From: Azadirachta indica
Lineage: Eukaryota > Streptophyta > Magnoliopsida > Sapindales > Meliaceae
Length of the DNA stretch: 64,000 bases
Direction: 5' to 3'
Assembly: GCA_022749755.1 (NCBI GenBank)
Contig: CM040453.1
Coordinates: forward strand, 19,105,368 to 19,169,367
Within the stretch, counting starts at the first letter, position 1; every line of letters begins with the position of its first letter. A program made the translations under genes and the position numbers. The notes below the pieces were generated by a model. It did not search any database. It was not told the origin of the DNA and worked only from the letters and a program-made list of their open reading frames with translations. Of this stretch, positions 36,851-48,420 are shown in pieces.

Positions 36851-37290
36851 AATTTTAAAAACTTCTATAGATGCTAATGTGAATGAACATAAAAAGATCG
36901 AATTAGAATCATATTTGGAAAATAAAGTATTGCCCGATTATGAATCTTTTAACATTTTGGGTTGACGGAAGGCCAATCAATATAAGTATATCTAAGATTG
37001 CTTGAGGGATATTAGCAATCTCAGTGTCTATAGTTGCTTGTGAGTCAGCTTTTGGTGCGGCGAGTAGAGTTATAAGCTCACATTGTAATAAGGTACATCT
37101 TAATACAGTAAAAGTTTTGATGTGTACTTAAAATTAGTTACATGGAGGTATAGAATTTTTCATCTTCATATTTGTCTTTTTAATGTTTCGATTGATTTAT
37201 TTTAACTATTATTTTTAATTTTTTATTGTAGATAGGAGACTCATTTTAACTTCTATTGAAGATACTACTAGTACATTCATGTAAGGAGAT
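36851..37290 (+). pseudogene. hAT C-terminal dimerisation domain (copy A)
   Basis: Frames give ELESYLENKVLPDYESFNIL, RKANQYKY, LSKIA, GILAISVSIVACESAFGAAS and RVISSHCNKVHLNTVKVLMC. This is the hATC dimerisation region, whose usual form has ES-YLE, WWK, YP-LS-IARDILAIPVSTVASESAFS and R. It continues the transposase interrupted at 33963. Stops show it is dead. Confidence 0.8.
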
Positions 37291-37340
37291 GTTGAAGATT
37301 TTTAAGAGGTCAAGATTGTTTATAATAACTAATTTTCAAG

Positions 37341-38579
37341 AATTGTTTTTGATATGATCTAAATAGGATTTTTAATTTTTTTCTTTTTCGATTTTATAGA
37401 ATGGTGAAGAAAGTTAAATATATTATAGAATGTTTGATTTATTTGTGTTCTTTGTTTTGAAATGTTGAAAAATTATGGAAAATTTGAAACTTGTGGATGG
37501 TTTTTTGTTGTGAAAAACTGAAGAAATATTAGAAAGCTTGAATTATTAATTTTTTTCTTTTTTTTTTTTTGTGGGAATTCTTGATGATGTTATCCTTGAT
37601 ATGCTGATTTATTTTTTTAATTAATATTAATGTTATGAACTTTAATATCATTAATATGAAAATAAATTATTTTAACAGCGTTTTATTTGCTTGTATATGC
37701 TTTAATCAAAATGACAAAAGGGAAAATCAATTTCTCCGTACCAAGCCACTGCCATACCAATTTCCTTGCATGATCATATTTTTGTTTTGCCTGAAGCAAT
37801 AAAATTGATCTTTCAAATTATCTTTATAGACATTTATTTTCCAGACTCATTGCAGCAACCTGTTAATTCATTTTGTGATGGAGAGCAATTTAAATGGTGT
37901 TCTTAAATGGTGTTTGCTCTTGCAACTTGGGTGGGTTATCGAACTTTTTCTTCCTTCCATTTTTATGAGTATTTATATAGACTTTCACATTTTTTTATTT
38001 TACAACCCATATTTAATCCTACGTCCACCGTCGATAGCAAAATAATCAAATTATGTTGAACTTCGGCAAGGTCCAATGGGACGCCCATGATGGGTTGACC
38101 CAATTGGCCCAAAAACCCAATCAATTAACAGATTAATATTTATTTATATAATAAATATTATTTTATTTATTTAAATAACTAAATTAATTATTTAGGATAA
38201 TTAATTAATCATTGTAGATAAATAGAGAGTTGAAAAATCCGTCTTACCTTAAGTGTTAAGATACATATTTTTTAATAAAAGACAAAGTCTTCAGTTAGAT
38301 TAGAATTAAAATTATATAATTTTAATCTTAATTTAAGGAGGTTTTCTCGTCTCCTTACCAATATAAATAGAGTGTTTTTACGTTCCATTAGATCAAATAA
38401 GTTAACTAGTCCAAAATTCATATACACAGAGTATAGAGAGTGAGTAAAATTATAGTGGATTCTTGCATTATGAAGAAAGTGAATTTTCCCTTATATAATT
38501 TTTCACCACCCTAAAAATGATAGAACAACTTATTTGGAGATTCTAAGTGAAAAGGTACCCTTCCGCATTTTGTTTTAAT
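37341..38579. other. Intergenic, no gene seen; absent from copy B
   Basis: AT-rich sequence between the hAT end and the duplicated flank. The second copy of this region (near 59090) passes directly from transposase to flank, so this 1.2 kb was lost there or gained here. Confidence 0.4.
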
Positions 38580-40430
38580 TTTCAACAAATTAAAAGAATT
38601 AGGAGTAAGCCTAATTCTCAGCACTAAAACATTCATACAAATTAAAATGTGAAACTAATTTATTTTCAATAATTAACTTTTAAGTACATCTGTTCACATA
38701 TTATTTACTATATAACATCAAATTATTTATATTTTTAATTTTTTGAATTTATCTTTTTACTTTTTAAAAGAAGAATATAATAGTACTTAAAATTATAGGA
38801 TTTGGTTTAAAATGCACAAAATTAAGTTAATATTGAAAAAAAATTGGGCATTAAATAGGGGTAGATTAGGATCGGGTTGGACAAGTTAGAGACGAAGGCA
38901 TGTTGGCCCCAGTTCTTTTTAAAATGGAAGAAAGGCCAGGCTCAAAGCCAAACTTGTCCCAAACGAAGTAGGTTGGAGGATGACAATCTTAACTATAAAT
39001 AGGCCAAACTTGTTTCTTATGACATTAAATTAATATTTTTTTGTTTATTTTTTAAGATATTATATCAAACAAGTTTTCTTACCTTTTAAAAATTGAAAAA
39101 CAATTTTCAAATATTATATCAAACAAATTTTTAAATATTAAAAATATTAAAAATACAATTTAAAATTTTGATTCGTATCCTAATTTTTTAAAATAGTTCT
39201 CAAATTACATGTCAAATAAGCCTTAAACTGATGAGAGAAGAATAACCATAATATAAAACGTTTTTTTTAAGTTTAATTACTGTGAATATGTTAGGTGTTG
39301 TTGAAAATGGAGCATTAGCCAGCCGCCAAAGCTATAAATGGGCCAAACTTGTTTGATTTATTAATAAATGTGGCCCCTTAACAATATTTTACAACCAACC
39401 TTTTTATTAATAGATGTAGCAAAGCCAATACAAGATAAAAAAATATGTAATTACAGTCACAAGGCTAAAATTGTAGTTAATCTCACTCTTACAATCTTAT
39501 TTGTAATTTTATTTTTCTTTTAAATTCATGAGTTGGTTGAGTAATACTAAATATCACAAAATTTATTTAGAGAATACATTTCATATGACTTATGGTACCT
39601 ATTTATTGGATAATTGAGATGTGTAATAATGTATGAATTTAGTATCCAACGAATGAATGCCATTTCACTTCTCATGTCATTTGGATTACATCTTTTCGAT
39701 TAAATTTTAAGAATTGTAGTAGTAATAAATTTTACAATGTACATGTCTTAAACAGGTGAAGTCAGTACAACATGAGTTTTCATAACAAATAGCATATCAA
39801 GCTTGTTTGTAGACAAAAAAAAAAAAAAAGTCTAGACAACTTGAAGGCATGAAAATGAGATTAATAAATTAAAATATTTAAAAATTACAAAAAATCGACA
39901 ACACCCATAATGATAGTTATATAAAAATCAATTGATGAAATTTTATTAATTCATATTAGTTAAAATTTAAAAAAAAAATTATAGTCTGGTATGGCACAAC
40001 ATGATAAGATACAAATAATAAATGTTACATAAAAAAGTTTAGAAAGATAGTTTTTTGCTTCTAAAACCATAATAATTAAACAATTAAAAAAAATTAAACA
40101 TTGCCTATTATAAACACAAGAAAACAAGAATCATTTTTCTGTTACCAATAAAACATTTTCCTTTTTCTATTAACCATGTATTAGCCTTGTGTTCATGATG
40201 GCAATGAGATAGAGTAGGGGAAGGGAAACTTTTCTGATTTCCCAGTCGGTTTTTATTTTGATTCTTATTCTCTTCTCATCTCCAATTAAATTTAATAGAA
40301 AGAAATAGAGAATCTCTGTGTGGGGCATGGAAAATCCATTCTCACTTATCTTCTTTCTTTTTTTTTTTTATTTATTTATATTAAATATCAAGTAAAAATA
40401 TTATTAATATATTATAATATTATTTATAAA
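38580..40430 (+). repeat. Duplicated flank, copy A (matches 59095-61690)
   Basis: Long but diverged similarity to 59095-61690. Shared runs include AAGCCTAATTCTCAGCACT, GAATTTATCTTTTTA and AGAGAATACATTTCATATGA, in the same order. It holds a MITE at the same position in both copies. A run of 15 A lies near 39818. Confidence 0.75.
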
Positions 40431-40706
40431 CAATAATTATATTAAAAATATAAACTTAACTGTTTAATAAAATAATAATATTATAAATTATAAGAAAAAT
40501 TAATTAAATATTATCTACATACATATTTATATATTTCTCAATTGACATGTAATAATATATATATGAAAAATGAGACAGGAGTAGATTGAGGGGTATTAAA
40601 CCGTCCCCGTTAGTACTACTGAGATTAATCCTTTTCAATTTTTTCCAGATTTATTTTATTTAAAGCTGATTCTCGCAAGATTCCGTATCCTTGAAATTTT
40701 GCCGTC
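40197..40706. mobile_element. hAT-type MITE (family member b)
   Basis: Left end GATGGCAATGAG, right end TTTTGCCGTC, AT-rich core. It resembles member a at 21515. The flank before it equals that of member d at 61487, so both descend from one insertion. Confidence 0.65.
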
Positions 40707-40739
40707 ACGCGAGATTTCGTATCTATCCCTATCCATAAC

Positions 40740-41059
40740 TCGTGACTCGCGAGGGCTGCTGATTGAAAGCTAGCTACGTGAATTCTAGAATTAAACTCCC
40801 AACACTAATTTAATAAACGCAAAGAATTATCCAATTCCTAATATAAAATTATTGCTTCTATTTTTTGCCTATCTAATTATGCATGCCTTTACCATAATTT
40901 TGATTTTTATAGAATGAAAATTGCGATACTGTCAATTTAGTTGCATAGAATAATTTTTTAAAAATATTTTTATATTATAAACTCTATTCAAACTATATTT
41001 TACAAAAACAAAATATTAAAAATATAAAAACATGTAACAAAAATATAACAGCTTATCTT
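40740..41059. other. AT-rich intergenic stretch
   Basis: No gene or repeat recognised. Confidence 0.35.
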
Positions 41060-41068
41060 TTTATTTTA

Positions 41069-41885
41069 CGGATATTATATTTTATCCCTAATTTTTTGAG
41101 GAAAAATAACTTAGCCATTAAACTTCTATACATGTGAGAAATCCTTTGACTTTTTAGAAAAATGTGAAAATGCCTTTATTTTTAGTATAAATAAGAAGAT
41201 ATTTCATGAAATAACTATTTATATTTTAAATTAATTATTTTATCCCTCGACTACTAAAAGACATATAAAATAATAATATTTTTTATTTTATTTATAATAA
41301 TCAATATAATTTTAGTTTAATATTTAAATTTAAAAGTTATCATAATATTTTGACCCTTAATTATTATTTTCTTTCAAATTTGTTATCAATTTTTTTACAG
41401 TATTAATTATATCTAATTTTTTAAATAAAATATTGAATTAAAAAATAATATATAATTTTTAACAATTTTTTATAGCAAATTTGATATTATAAATTATACA
41501 TAATTTTTAAAGTTAACTATTTTAATTAAATGGTTTATTTTAAAAATAATATATAATCAATATTGTAAAAAATATTGATATTAATTTTAAACAGAAAAAA
41601 ATAAAGTTAAAATATTATTATAAATTTAAAATTTAAATGTTAGAATAAGATTTTATTGAATGTTATAAAATAAAAATCAAGACAATATGATCATTTTATA
41701 TGTCTTTTAATAGTGAGAGCTAAAATGGTATATGAATAGTTATCTTAGGTAATATCTTTCTATTTACACTAAAATAGAAGAGTATTTTCACGTGTTTCTA
41801 AGAATCAGTGGGTTTCTCATACAAGCTAGAATCCCAAGAGTAGCTTTTTTTCTCAAAAGTTAAAATGGTAAAAGCATAATATCCC
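41069..41885. mobile_element. MULE-type non-autonomous element, 817 bp, 9-bp target duplication
   Basis: The left 210 bases and the reverse complement of the right 190 bases align, from CGGATATTAT/GGGATATTAT at the tips to CTACTAAAAGACATATAAAAT/CTATTAAAAGACATATAAAAT inside. TTTATTTTA flanks both sides (41060-41068 and 41886-41894), a perfect 9-bp duplication diagnostic for Mutator-like transposition. The centre is AT-rich and non-coding. Confidence 0.85.
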
Positions 41886-42094
41886 TTTATTTTATTGAAT
41901 TAAAATAATTTTTTATTTACCTTTTACAATATCAGGAAGCTTTAATAATATTGTTGTCCATAAATTTTGATGGTACATTATTTATTCAATTTTAATATTT
42001 TAGTCCTTATTATTAAATTTTATACTTTATTAAACACATTGATGTTAGTTACATATTTATTACCAACAATATTTTGCCAAAACTCACCAAATTC

Positions 42095-42785
42095 TAAAGA
42101 TGGTGAGAGGGCGGGGTTAGGATTGGGAGGCCTTTTCTATTCTCCATCCTGTTTTAATTTTGATCTTCATTATCCATCTCATTTTCGAATAAAATTTAAT
42201 GAGGTGTGTATTGAAAACACTCTTATGGGGAATGAAAACCTATCTTAACTTATTTTTTTTATTTTTGTATTTATTTATATTAAATATTAAAAAAATTGTC
42301 ATTAATATGTTATGATGTTATTCATATGTAATAATTATATTAAAAATATAAATTTAACTATTTGATACGATAAAAATTTTATAAATTATAAAATCCCTAT
42401 TTATTTTCCCATTTTAGTATTTATTTATATTAAATACTAACTAAAAATATCATTAATATGTTATAGTATTATTTATATATATATTATATTATATTATAAA
42501 AAAAATATAAATTTAATTATTTCATAGGATAAAAAAATTATAAATTATAAATTTTTTAATAAAATAATTGTCCATATATATATATATATATTGTATCTTA
42601 AAAATAACATATTATAATACTTAATTTTATATATAGAGAGAGAGTTCCCACCCCATCCCTGTTAATAATATAAGAATTAATTTCTTTTTATTCGTCGCCC
42701 CATTTTTTATTATATCACTTAATTTTATTTCATTTGAAGTAGATCTTCACGAGACCCAAATCTAGAAGAGATTTTACCATCTCCC
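42095..42785. mobile_element. hAT-type MITE (family member c)
   Basis: Ends TAAAGATGGTGAGAGG and, reverse-complemented, GGGAGATGGTAAAATC. The body shares AAATTTAATGAGGTG-, TTATATTAAATA- and GTAGATCTTCACGAG-like words with members a and b. TA and GA microsatellites lie at 42574-42590 and 42636-42644. No target duplication was seen. Confidence 0.6.
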
Positions 42786-42969
42786 ATACACTGCACCATT
42801 TTCTTTTTCAATTTTTAGAGCTCAAAATTACCATTTCACTCTTCCAAATCTTTCATGGCCATAGATGAAATAGACTAGGCAAATTATATTGTGATTTGTT
42901 GTTTCAAAAAAGTTAATGCATGAATATGTTGTTATCTTATATCAAGAGCCATTAATTGTATTAATTCTA

Positions 42970-43100
42970 ACCACTCAGGCAGTAGCTGAGTGGCTAGAAG
43001 ACGCTGCCTCCTCACTAAGGAGGCACTTCTTCGATGCAACAGGAATAATCTCCCACCTCACATATTATGTTGGTAGTAATCTCCCTCTTTTATACGGTTA
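42970..43100 (+). repeat. tRNA-derived SINE-like sequence upstream of the P450 gene
   Basis: Box-A-like TAGCTGAGTGG (42983-42993) and box-B-like TTCTTCGATGCAAC (43027-43040), about 35 bases apart, followed by unrelated sequence ending in a CTCCCTCTTTT run. It resembles a tRNA-Ser or tRNA-Leu-like head, but the arms do not form a full cloverleaf. Confidence 0.45.
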
Positions 43101-43300
43101 GACATCACTTAGCATGGGTGCAAAAATCCTACCAATCTTATATTAAGATTTTATCGAGATTTTCGATAGATTTTCAATAAAATACTAGTAGATTGTATAT
43201 TGTAATATTTTAAAAAAAACAGTCATTAATTCTTTATTATTTCTTAAACCAAGTCCAATGTTGCTCAGTCACTTCGCTCCCTATTAGTATTAGATTAGTA

Positions 43301-43308
43301 CTATATAT
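43301..43308 (+). promoter_or_regulatory. Possible TATA box of the P450 gene
   Basis: CTATATAT lies 168 bases upstream of the chosen ATG, within an otherwise mixed-composition stretch. Motif only. Confidence 0.3.
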
Positions 43309-43468
43309 GCCCTTGCCATCCTGGACATAAAAAATAAAAAAAATAGCACTTATTAAAACCCCATGAAAATAAAAAATTAATTAATTGCCTGTACGAGTAA
43401 TTGCTGCTCATTCATTGTTATTATCGACCAATTTTTTCTATATAATCTTCTCCAACCTCTTGTTGCAG

Positions 43469-45031
43469 ATGCAGATTTCAGAAATGCAGTCCTTGTTCAT
43501 CATCCTTGTCACCATCTCCGTTGCTGCCCTCCTCAAAGCTTTCATCGACCTATTCTTTCGCAACAAAAAATCCCAGAATCTTCTTTCTCCGGGCCCCTTC
43601 GCTTTCCCTGTTATTGGCAATCTTCAATGGCTTCTCACACCTGCCTCAGAAATCGAACCAAACCTCAGAAACCTTCACGCCAAGCTTGGCCCTATCGTAA
43701 CTCTGCGTATCGGCTCTAGCACCCTTATCTTGGTCGCCGATCGCTCGCTCGCTTACAAGGCGTTAGTACAGAACGGCGCGGTCTTTGCCAACCGTCCTCT
43801 CTCTCCTCCCATCAATCAAATCACTAGCAGCAACCTGCATAACATCGGCTCAAGTTTTTATGGTCCAACGTGGAGGGCCTTCCGTCGTAATCTCACTGCA
43901 GAAATCATGCATCCTTCGCGTATAAGATCTTACAACCATGCCCGCAAGTGGGTTCTGCAAGTTCTCTTGGATCGTTTCAAGTCGCAGTCCAAAAATGGGG
44001 ATGCTGTTAGTGTGATGGATCATTTGCAGTATGCTATGTTTTGCTTGCTAGTGCTTATGTGTTTCGGAGACAAGCTTGACCAGAAACAAATCCAAGAAAT
44101 TGAGAATGTTCAGCGCCGCAGGTTGTTGGGTTTGGCCAAATTAAGAATATTAAATTTTTGGCCAAGATTAACAAAAATTGTTCTTCATAAAAAGTGGAAG
44201 CAATACTTCCAGCTGCTGAAGGATCAAGAAGAAGTATTGATGCCACTGATAAGGGCAAGACAGAGGCTAAAGGAAGAGAGGTTTAAAAAAGATAAAGAGG
44301 ACGATAGCGAGTATGTGATGTGTTATGTCGATACTCTGTTCGATTTGCAGCTTCCAGAAGAGAAGAGGAAGCTTACTGAACCTGAAATCATTAATTTGTG
44401 TTCAGAATTTCTTAACGCCGGAACAGACACCACGTCCACAGCGCTGCAGTGGATCATGGCGAATTTGGTGAAATACCCTGACATCCAAGAGAAGTTATTC
44501 ATGGAAATCAAAGGAGTTGTTGAAGATGGAGAGGAAGAGGTGAAAGAAGAAGAGTTGCAGAAGATGCCGTATCTGAAAGCAGTGATCTTAGAAGGTCTCA
44601 GACGACATCCTCCAGGGCACTTTGTGCTGCCACACGCTGTGACAGAAGATTTCGAGCTGGAGGGATACTTGATACCAAAAAATGCGACTATAAATTTCGC
44701 GATAGCCGAAATGGGTTGGGACAAAAATGTTTGGAAGGATCCGATGGCGTTCAAGCCAGAGAGATTTCTGAGCGAAGAAAATGGAAGAGTTGAAGGATTT
44801 GATATAACAGGAAGCAGGGAAATAAAGATGATGCCATTTGGAGTTGGGAGGAGGATTTGTCCTGGACTTGGTTTGGCCATGCTTCATTTGGAATATTTTG
44901 TTGCTAATTTGGTTTGGAGTTTCGAGTGGAAAGCTGTGGATGGAGATCAAGTTGACTTATCGGAGAAGCATGAGTTTACGATGGTGATGAAAGATCCACT
45001 GAAGGCTCGTATTTCTCCAAGAATTAGATGA
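43469..45031 (+). CDS. CYP89A-type cytochrome P450
   Basis: An intact, intronless P450 monooxygenase of 520 residues, anchored in the ER membrane by residues about 6-29. Domains in order: proline hinge [11 protein letters not shown] (40-50), WxxxR in WRAFRR (135-140), oxygen-binding I-helix AGTDTT (317-322), K-helix ExxR with E375 and R378, PERF (430-433), and haem loop [11 protein letters not shown] with C464 as iron ligand. The wording [22 protein letters not shown] and [14 protein letters not shown] is that of the CYP89A subfamily. The ATG at 43469 gives the usual length; a second Met five codons on is possible, and the open frame further upstream to 43385 lacks an ATG. Arabidopsis CYP89A9 modifies chlorophyll breakdown products; this gene's substrate is unknown. 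A CYP89A2 gene neighbours the folate transporter in Arabidopsis. Confidence 0.95.
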   Translation: MQISEMQSLFIILVTISVAALLKAFIDLFFRNKKSQNLLSPGPFAFPVIGNLQWLLTPASEIEPNLRNLHAKLGPIVTLRIGSSTLILVADRSLAYKALVQNGAVFANRPLSPPINQITSSNLHNIGSSFYGPTWRAFRRNLTAEIMHPSRIRSYNHARKWVLQVLLDRFKSQSKNGDAVSVMDHLQYAMFCLLVLMCFGDKLDQKQIQEIENVQRRRLLGLAKLRILNFWPRLTKIVLHKKWKQYFQLLKDQEEVLMPLIRARQRLKEERFKKDKEDDSEYVMCYVDTLFDLQLPEEKRKLTEPEIINLCSEFLNAGTDTTSTALQWIMANLVKYPDIQEKLFMEIKGVVEDGEEEVKEEELQKMPYLKAVILEGLRRHPPGHFVLPHAVTEDFELEGYLIPKNATINFAIAEMGWDKNVWKDPMAFKPERFLSEENGRVEGFDITGSREIKMMPFGVGRRICPGLGLAMLHLEYFVANLVWSFEWKAVDGDQVDLSEKHEFTMVMKDPLKARISPRIR

Positions 45032-47325
45032 GCATTTACTTTTAAACAACAAATAGTATATTAAACAACAAAAAAGGTATTTTGATTGGTATTAATAAAT
45101 ATAAATTTTAGTACTAATAAAAGCATATTGGGAAAATGCCCTTAACCCCTTTAAGGTTTGAGATAATTACTCACTTTTGTCCTACTGTTTCAAAAATGCT
45201 TTGAACACCCCTATTGTTGGCTCCATTTAAGTTAAAAAACTACTTTTTGACTGCAATTATTTTGATATCCTTGGAGACAGATGTTGGGACCCAAGCTGTA
45301 GACTTCACACAAACTGTTTGTGTTGATCTAAATTTATATTTAAATGAATTTATATTTAAAATTAATATATCTATAAATATTGAAATAATAAATTCATTTA
45401 AATTTAATTTTTTATCAATATCATTTTTCATAATTTATAAATAACATAAGTTATAAATAATATAATATATAATAAATTAAATATAAAACTAATTAATTAC
45501 CCCTAACAGCACTAATTAATAATTGATTTTGTATTAACATATTATTTAAATATTTAAATTAAAAATAAATATTTATCTAAAATAAATTAATATTTATTCA
45601 ATTTTAAGATAAATATTAGTTAATTTAAACATAAATATTTAATTAATTTGAAGATAAATATTTAAATTTCTAAATGATTTAAATAACTTATTTGTAAAAT
45701 AATTTAAATTTTATAAATTTTAAATAAACATTAAACAATACAAAATTAATCACCATTTTTGTTTTTGGGTTTACAAAAATTGTATTACTGAATAAAACAA
45801 ATCAGTACAGGGAATGGAAGTGCCAAATCAATGAAGAATGGAACAAAAATCAAACACCACCCTATTAAAAATCTATAGGACTAGCATATTGAAAGGCCAA
45901 CCTAACCAAAGACATAGCAGAAATTTTGTAGTAGTAAAACCTAGCAAATCTAGAGAAAGGAAACTAACAAATCCCCCAAAATTAATTGCAGAAACAAAAC
46001 CAGCGAATCTAGGAAAATTAATTACAAAAACAGAAAGGAGAATCTAGAAAATAGACAGCCAGTAGCCTACCACATAGAGCATATTTAATAAATCTAATTA
46101 AGACTTTATAATAATAATAAAAATAATTTCTCATTATAAATATCTTGTGTATAATTATATATGGCTAATTTTAAAAAATAATTCAATATGTTTAAGTGGT
46201 GTAGTGCTAAGAAGTTTACTATTAACAACCTCATGTGTAAGGTTCAAATTATGATAAACAAATCAAATTTTTTATGTTATATTATATCGCAATGGGATAA
46301 CTTCAAATTTAAAGTAGATGGCTGAGAATTTTATTAGAATTGAAATAAAAAGATGTTTTTCGCCCTCTACTGACTAACGAAATTAATGAAAAAATAGTTA
46401 GTGAAGATAAATGGTATTTTTATGAACTGTATTGTAGTGTCTTAGTTTTTATTATATTATAATAAGATATCGCTAAAATTAAAGCAGTAAGCTGAAAATA
46501 TCTCTTATATATGTATATTGCATTAGTAAGCTACCCTTTCGGCCTTTTCTTTTGAATTTGAGAAAGTTACCCATAATTTTGTTTTTCTTTATTTTAGTTT
46601 TGAATTTGATTATTTTTCTTAGGAATGATAATTCTCCTATCACAGTTGCCAGTACCTTTACTCACTCTTTCTTGTTTTCTGGTTTATTCCTCAACTAAGT
46701 TTAATTTGGGATTATTTTAACGAAAAATTGCCGATTTCTCTTTTCTTGTTTGGCCTATTATCCGAATACTCTCTGTTGTATCACTAATATTTTGAGTTTG
46801 CCTTGACGTTATCTCTATTAAATGGGAGTGTTAAATTTTGATGACAATTACGTACTTTTATTGACTTATAATAAAATATAATTTTATTAATCATATACAA
46901 AAAATAAATTAAAAATTTAATTAATTAATTAATTATTTATTTTTTCTTCCATCTGCTTCTTCTTCCTCTTACATCGTTCAATTCCCTTTTTCTCACCATT
47001 TTTACTTCCATTTAATCTCCTCTTTCTCTCTCTTTTACTTCTCAATTTCATAGCAATAAAAATAATTCTTTATTTTGTTCTTTTTTTTTTCTTTACAAGA
47101 AAAATCAAAATTTAGAAAAAAAGAAAATTTTGAATTTTCGATGAAGATTACCGGAATCACTTGATGTTGGCTGGATCTAGAACATTTAACATCAAGGATC
47201 AAGGAGGTGGTCTCAAGTTGTCATGGTTCGTGGTGGTTTAGTTGGAAAATATGAAAAATAATAGCAGTGGCCCATGGGTTTAGTTCCCAATTCTAACGAT
47301 CATATGGCTATCGGCAGTGAGAATT
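45032..47325. other. Intergenic region downstream of the P450 gene
   Basis: No further gene seen. Bases 45130-45240 (AATGCCCTTAACCCCTTTAAGG onward) look like the terminal part of a transposon, without a found partner. A SINE-like piece lies at 46190-46345, TTAATTAA repeats at 46917-46935, and a pyrimidine-rich tract at 46945-47050. Confidence 0.5.
46190..46345 (+). repeat. tRNA-derived SINE-like sequence
   Basis: AAGTGGTGTAGTGCTAAG (46194-46211) fits box A and AAGGTTCAAATTATG (46239-46253) fits box B, about 35 bases apart. A body with GATGGCTGAGAATTTTATTAG follows. The arrangement is that of plant tRNA-derived SINEs. Confidence 0.6.
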
Positions 47326-48131
47326 TGATACAAATCTCGCAAATAATGTGATGAAACCCAACACCTAATGTAATAACAAACTCCAAGATTTTCTCAAGAC
47401 GCAAGTTTATTGAGCCTTGACTCGATATCTATTTAGACATGAACCAAGACTATGAGCATTCAAACGCCACACTAAGGATCCTTAAGAAAACACTTAAGAA
47501 TGTGGATGATAAGTTTCGTTGTTTTGAACACCACAAGAATTTAAATTTAAAGAGTTTAAGAACAAAAACTAGTAAAAATAATTTAACACTCAAAATTGCT
47601 TGTTTCATTTTAAAAATGAAAAGTCTTTTTATAGGCAAATACAAAGGGAAAATGTCAAGGTTAGGCCAACAATCCTACCTAACAATTTGACAAACTAAAT
47701 ACAAACTTTATGACTTTTAAAACTATAACTTTCAAACATAAAAATGTAAGCAATGATGTCATATATATATGACGTAAGCAATGACGTTGTACGTGTATGA
47801 TGTAAGTGATTACATCATTTTAAGATTCTTAAAAATTATACAAATGGACTATAATTTTCGAACATTTTCATATTAGTCTTCTTGGACTTCAATCGCTTGA
47901 ATGAGGTTCACTGAGTCTAATTCTTTAAGACGTGTATCTTGAATTGCATTTAAATCACACATCTTTTTAATTAGTCCATTTAAGGCACTTTGCAATGTCT
48001 TAACTCTAGCTCTTGTAATCAGTTCACTTTGCACGCTTAACGAATCATGTAGATGTTGTAATTAAGTGTCTCCAGTCTTATGTGTGCGTTTCACCTTTTG
48101 TTTACATGGTTGTGCAACTTCGTTTGCATTA
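47326..48131 (-). repeat. 3' LTR of the CRM-like element
   Basis: Aligns end to end with 53171-53977 (shared CAAGACGCAAGTTTATTGAG and TTTGACAAACTAAATACAAA), with many single-base differences. The outer tip reads TGATA on the plus strand and the inner tip TGCATTA. Confidence 0.85.
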
Positions 48132-48342
48132 TTCTTCCCTTTTGAAAAGGATTTGTCTTTAAATCACTATCTACATCAAAAGGAGATAAGTCAGAAACAT
48201 TAAAGCTTGTACTAACCCCATACTCACTTGGTAGTTCAAGTTTGTAAGCATTGTCATTGATACGTTTCACTACTCGAAATGGGCCATCTCCTCTTGGTAG
48301 AAGTTTAGAATGTCTTTGCTCAGAAAAATGTTCCTTCCTCAT
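48091..48342 (-). pseudogene. Integrase C-terminal region running into the LTR
   Basis: The open frame reads MRKEHFSEQRHSKLLPRGDG, PFRVVKRINDNAYKLELP and FNVSDLSPF, the usual end of CRM-type pol. It then crosses the PPT as QKGRIMQ and ends about 14 codons inside the LTR. The remaining tail, including ITRARVKTLQSALNGLIKKM, lies further within the LTR (about 48010-47880) after a stop. Confidence 0.75.
48132..48144 (-). other. Polypurine tract of the CRM-like element
   Basis: On the minus strand CAAAAGGGAAGAA directly precedes the LTR tip TAATGC. It is the plus-strand priming site. Confidence 0.7.
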
Positions 48343-48420
48343 ATGTAACCAAACCCAATCTCTTAGTTCAAAGACAACCTTTTTGCATCCCTTATTGACT
48401 TGCTTAGTATATTGTTTCGT

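Larger units (their letters stand above)
31625..37340 (+). mobile_element. hAT element, copy A, interrupted by two insertions
   Basis: The segment carries a decayed RICESLEEPER/DAYSLEEPER-type hAT transposase on the plus strand, in two pieces (32455-33963 and 36851-37290) separated by a Pack-MULE and an LTR-like insertion. Its flank and coding parts match a second copy at 56700-59090. Terminal inverted repeats were not identified, so the outer limits are those of similarity. Confidence 0.7.

Noticed and set aside
42983..43045. A tRNA gene upstream of the P450
   Set aside because: Boxes A and B are present but the acceptor, anticodon and T arms do not pair as a complete cloverleaf, so a SINE-like origin is preferred.
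43385..43468. Upstream extension of the P450 reading frame by 28 codons
   Set aside because: It begins with TTG, has no ATG before 43469, and would put a second hydrophobic stretch before the normal membrane anchor. The ATG at 43469 gives the usual CYP89A length.
44323..44880. 185-codon open frame on the minus strand
   Set aside because: It lies entirely antisense to the P450 coding region and has no family similarity, so it is a shadow frame.
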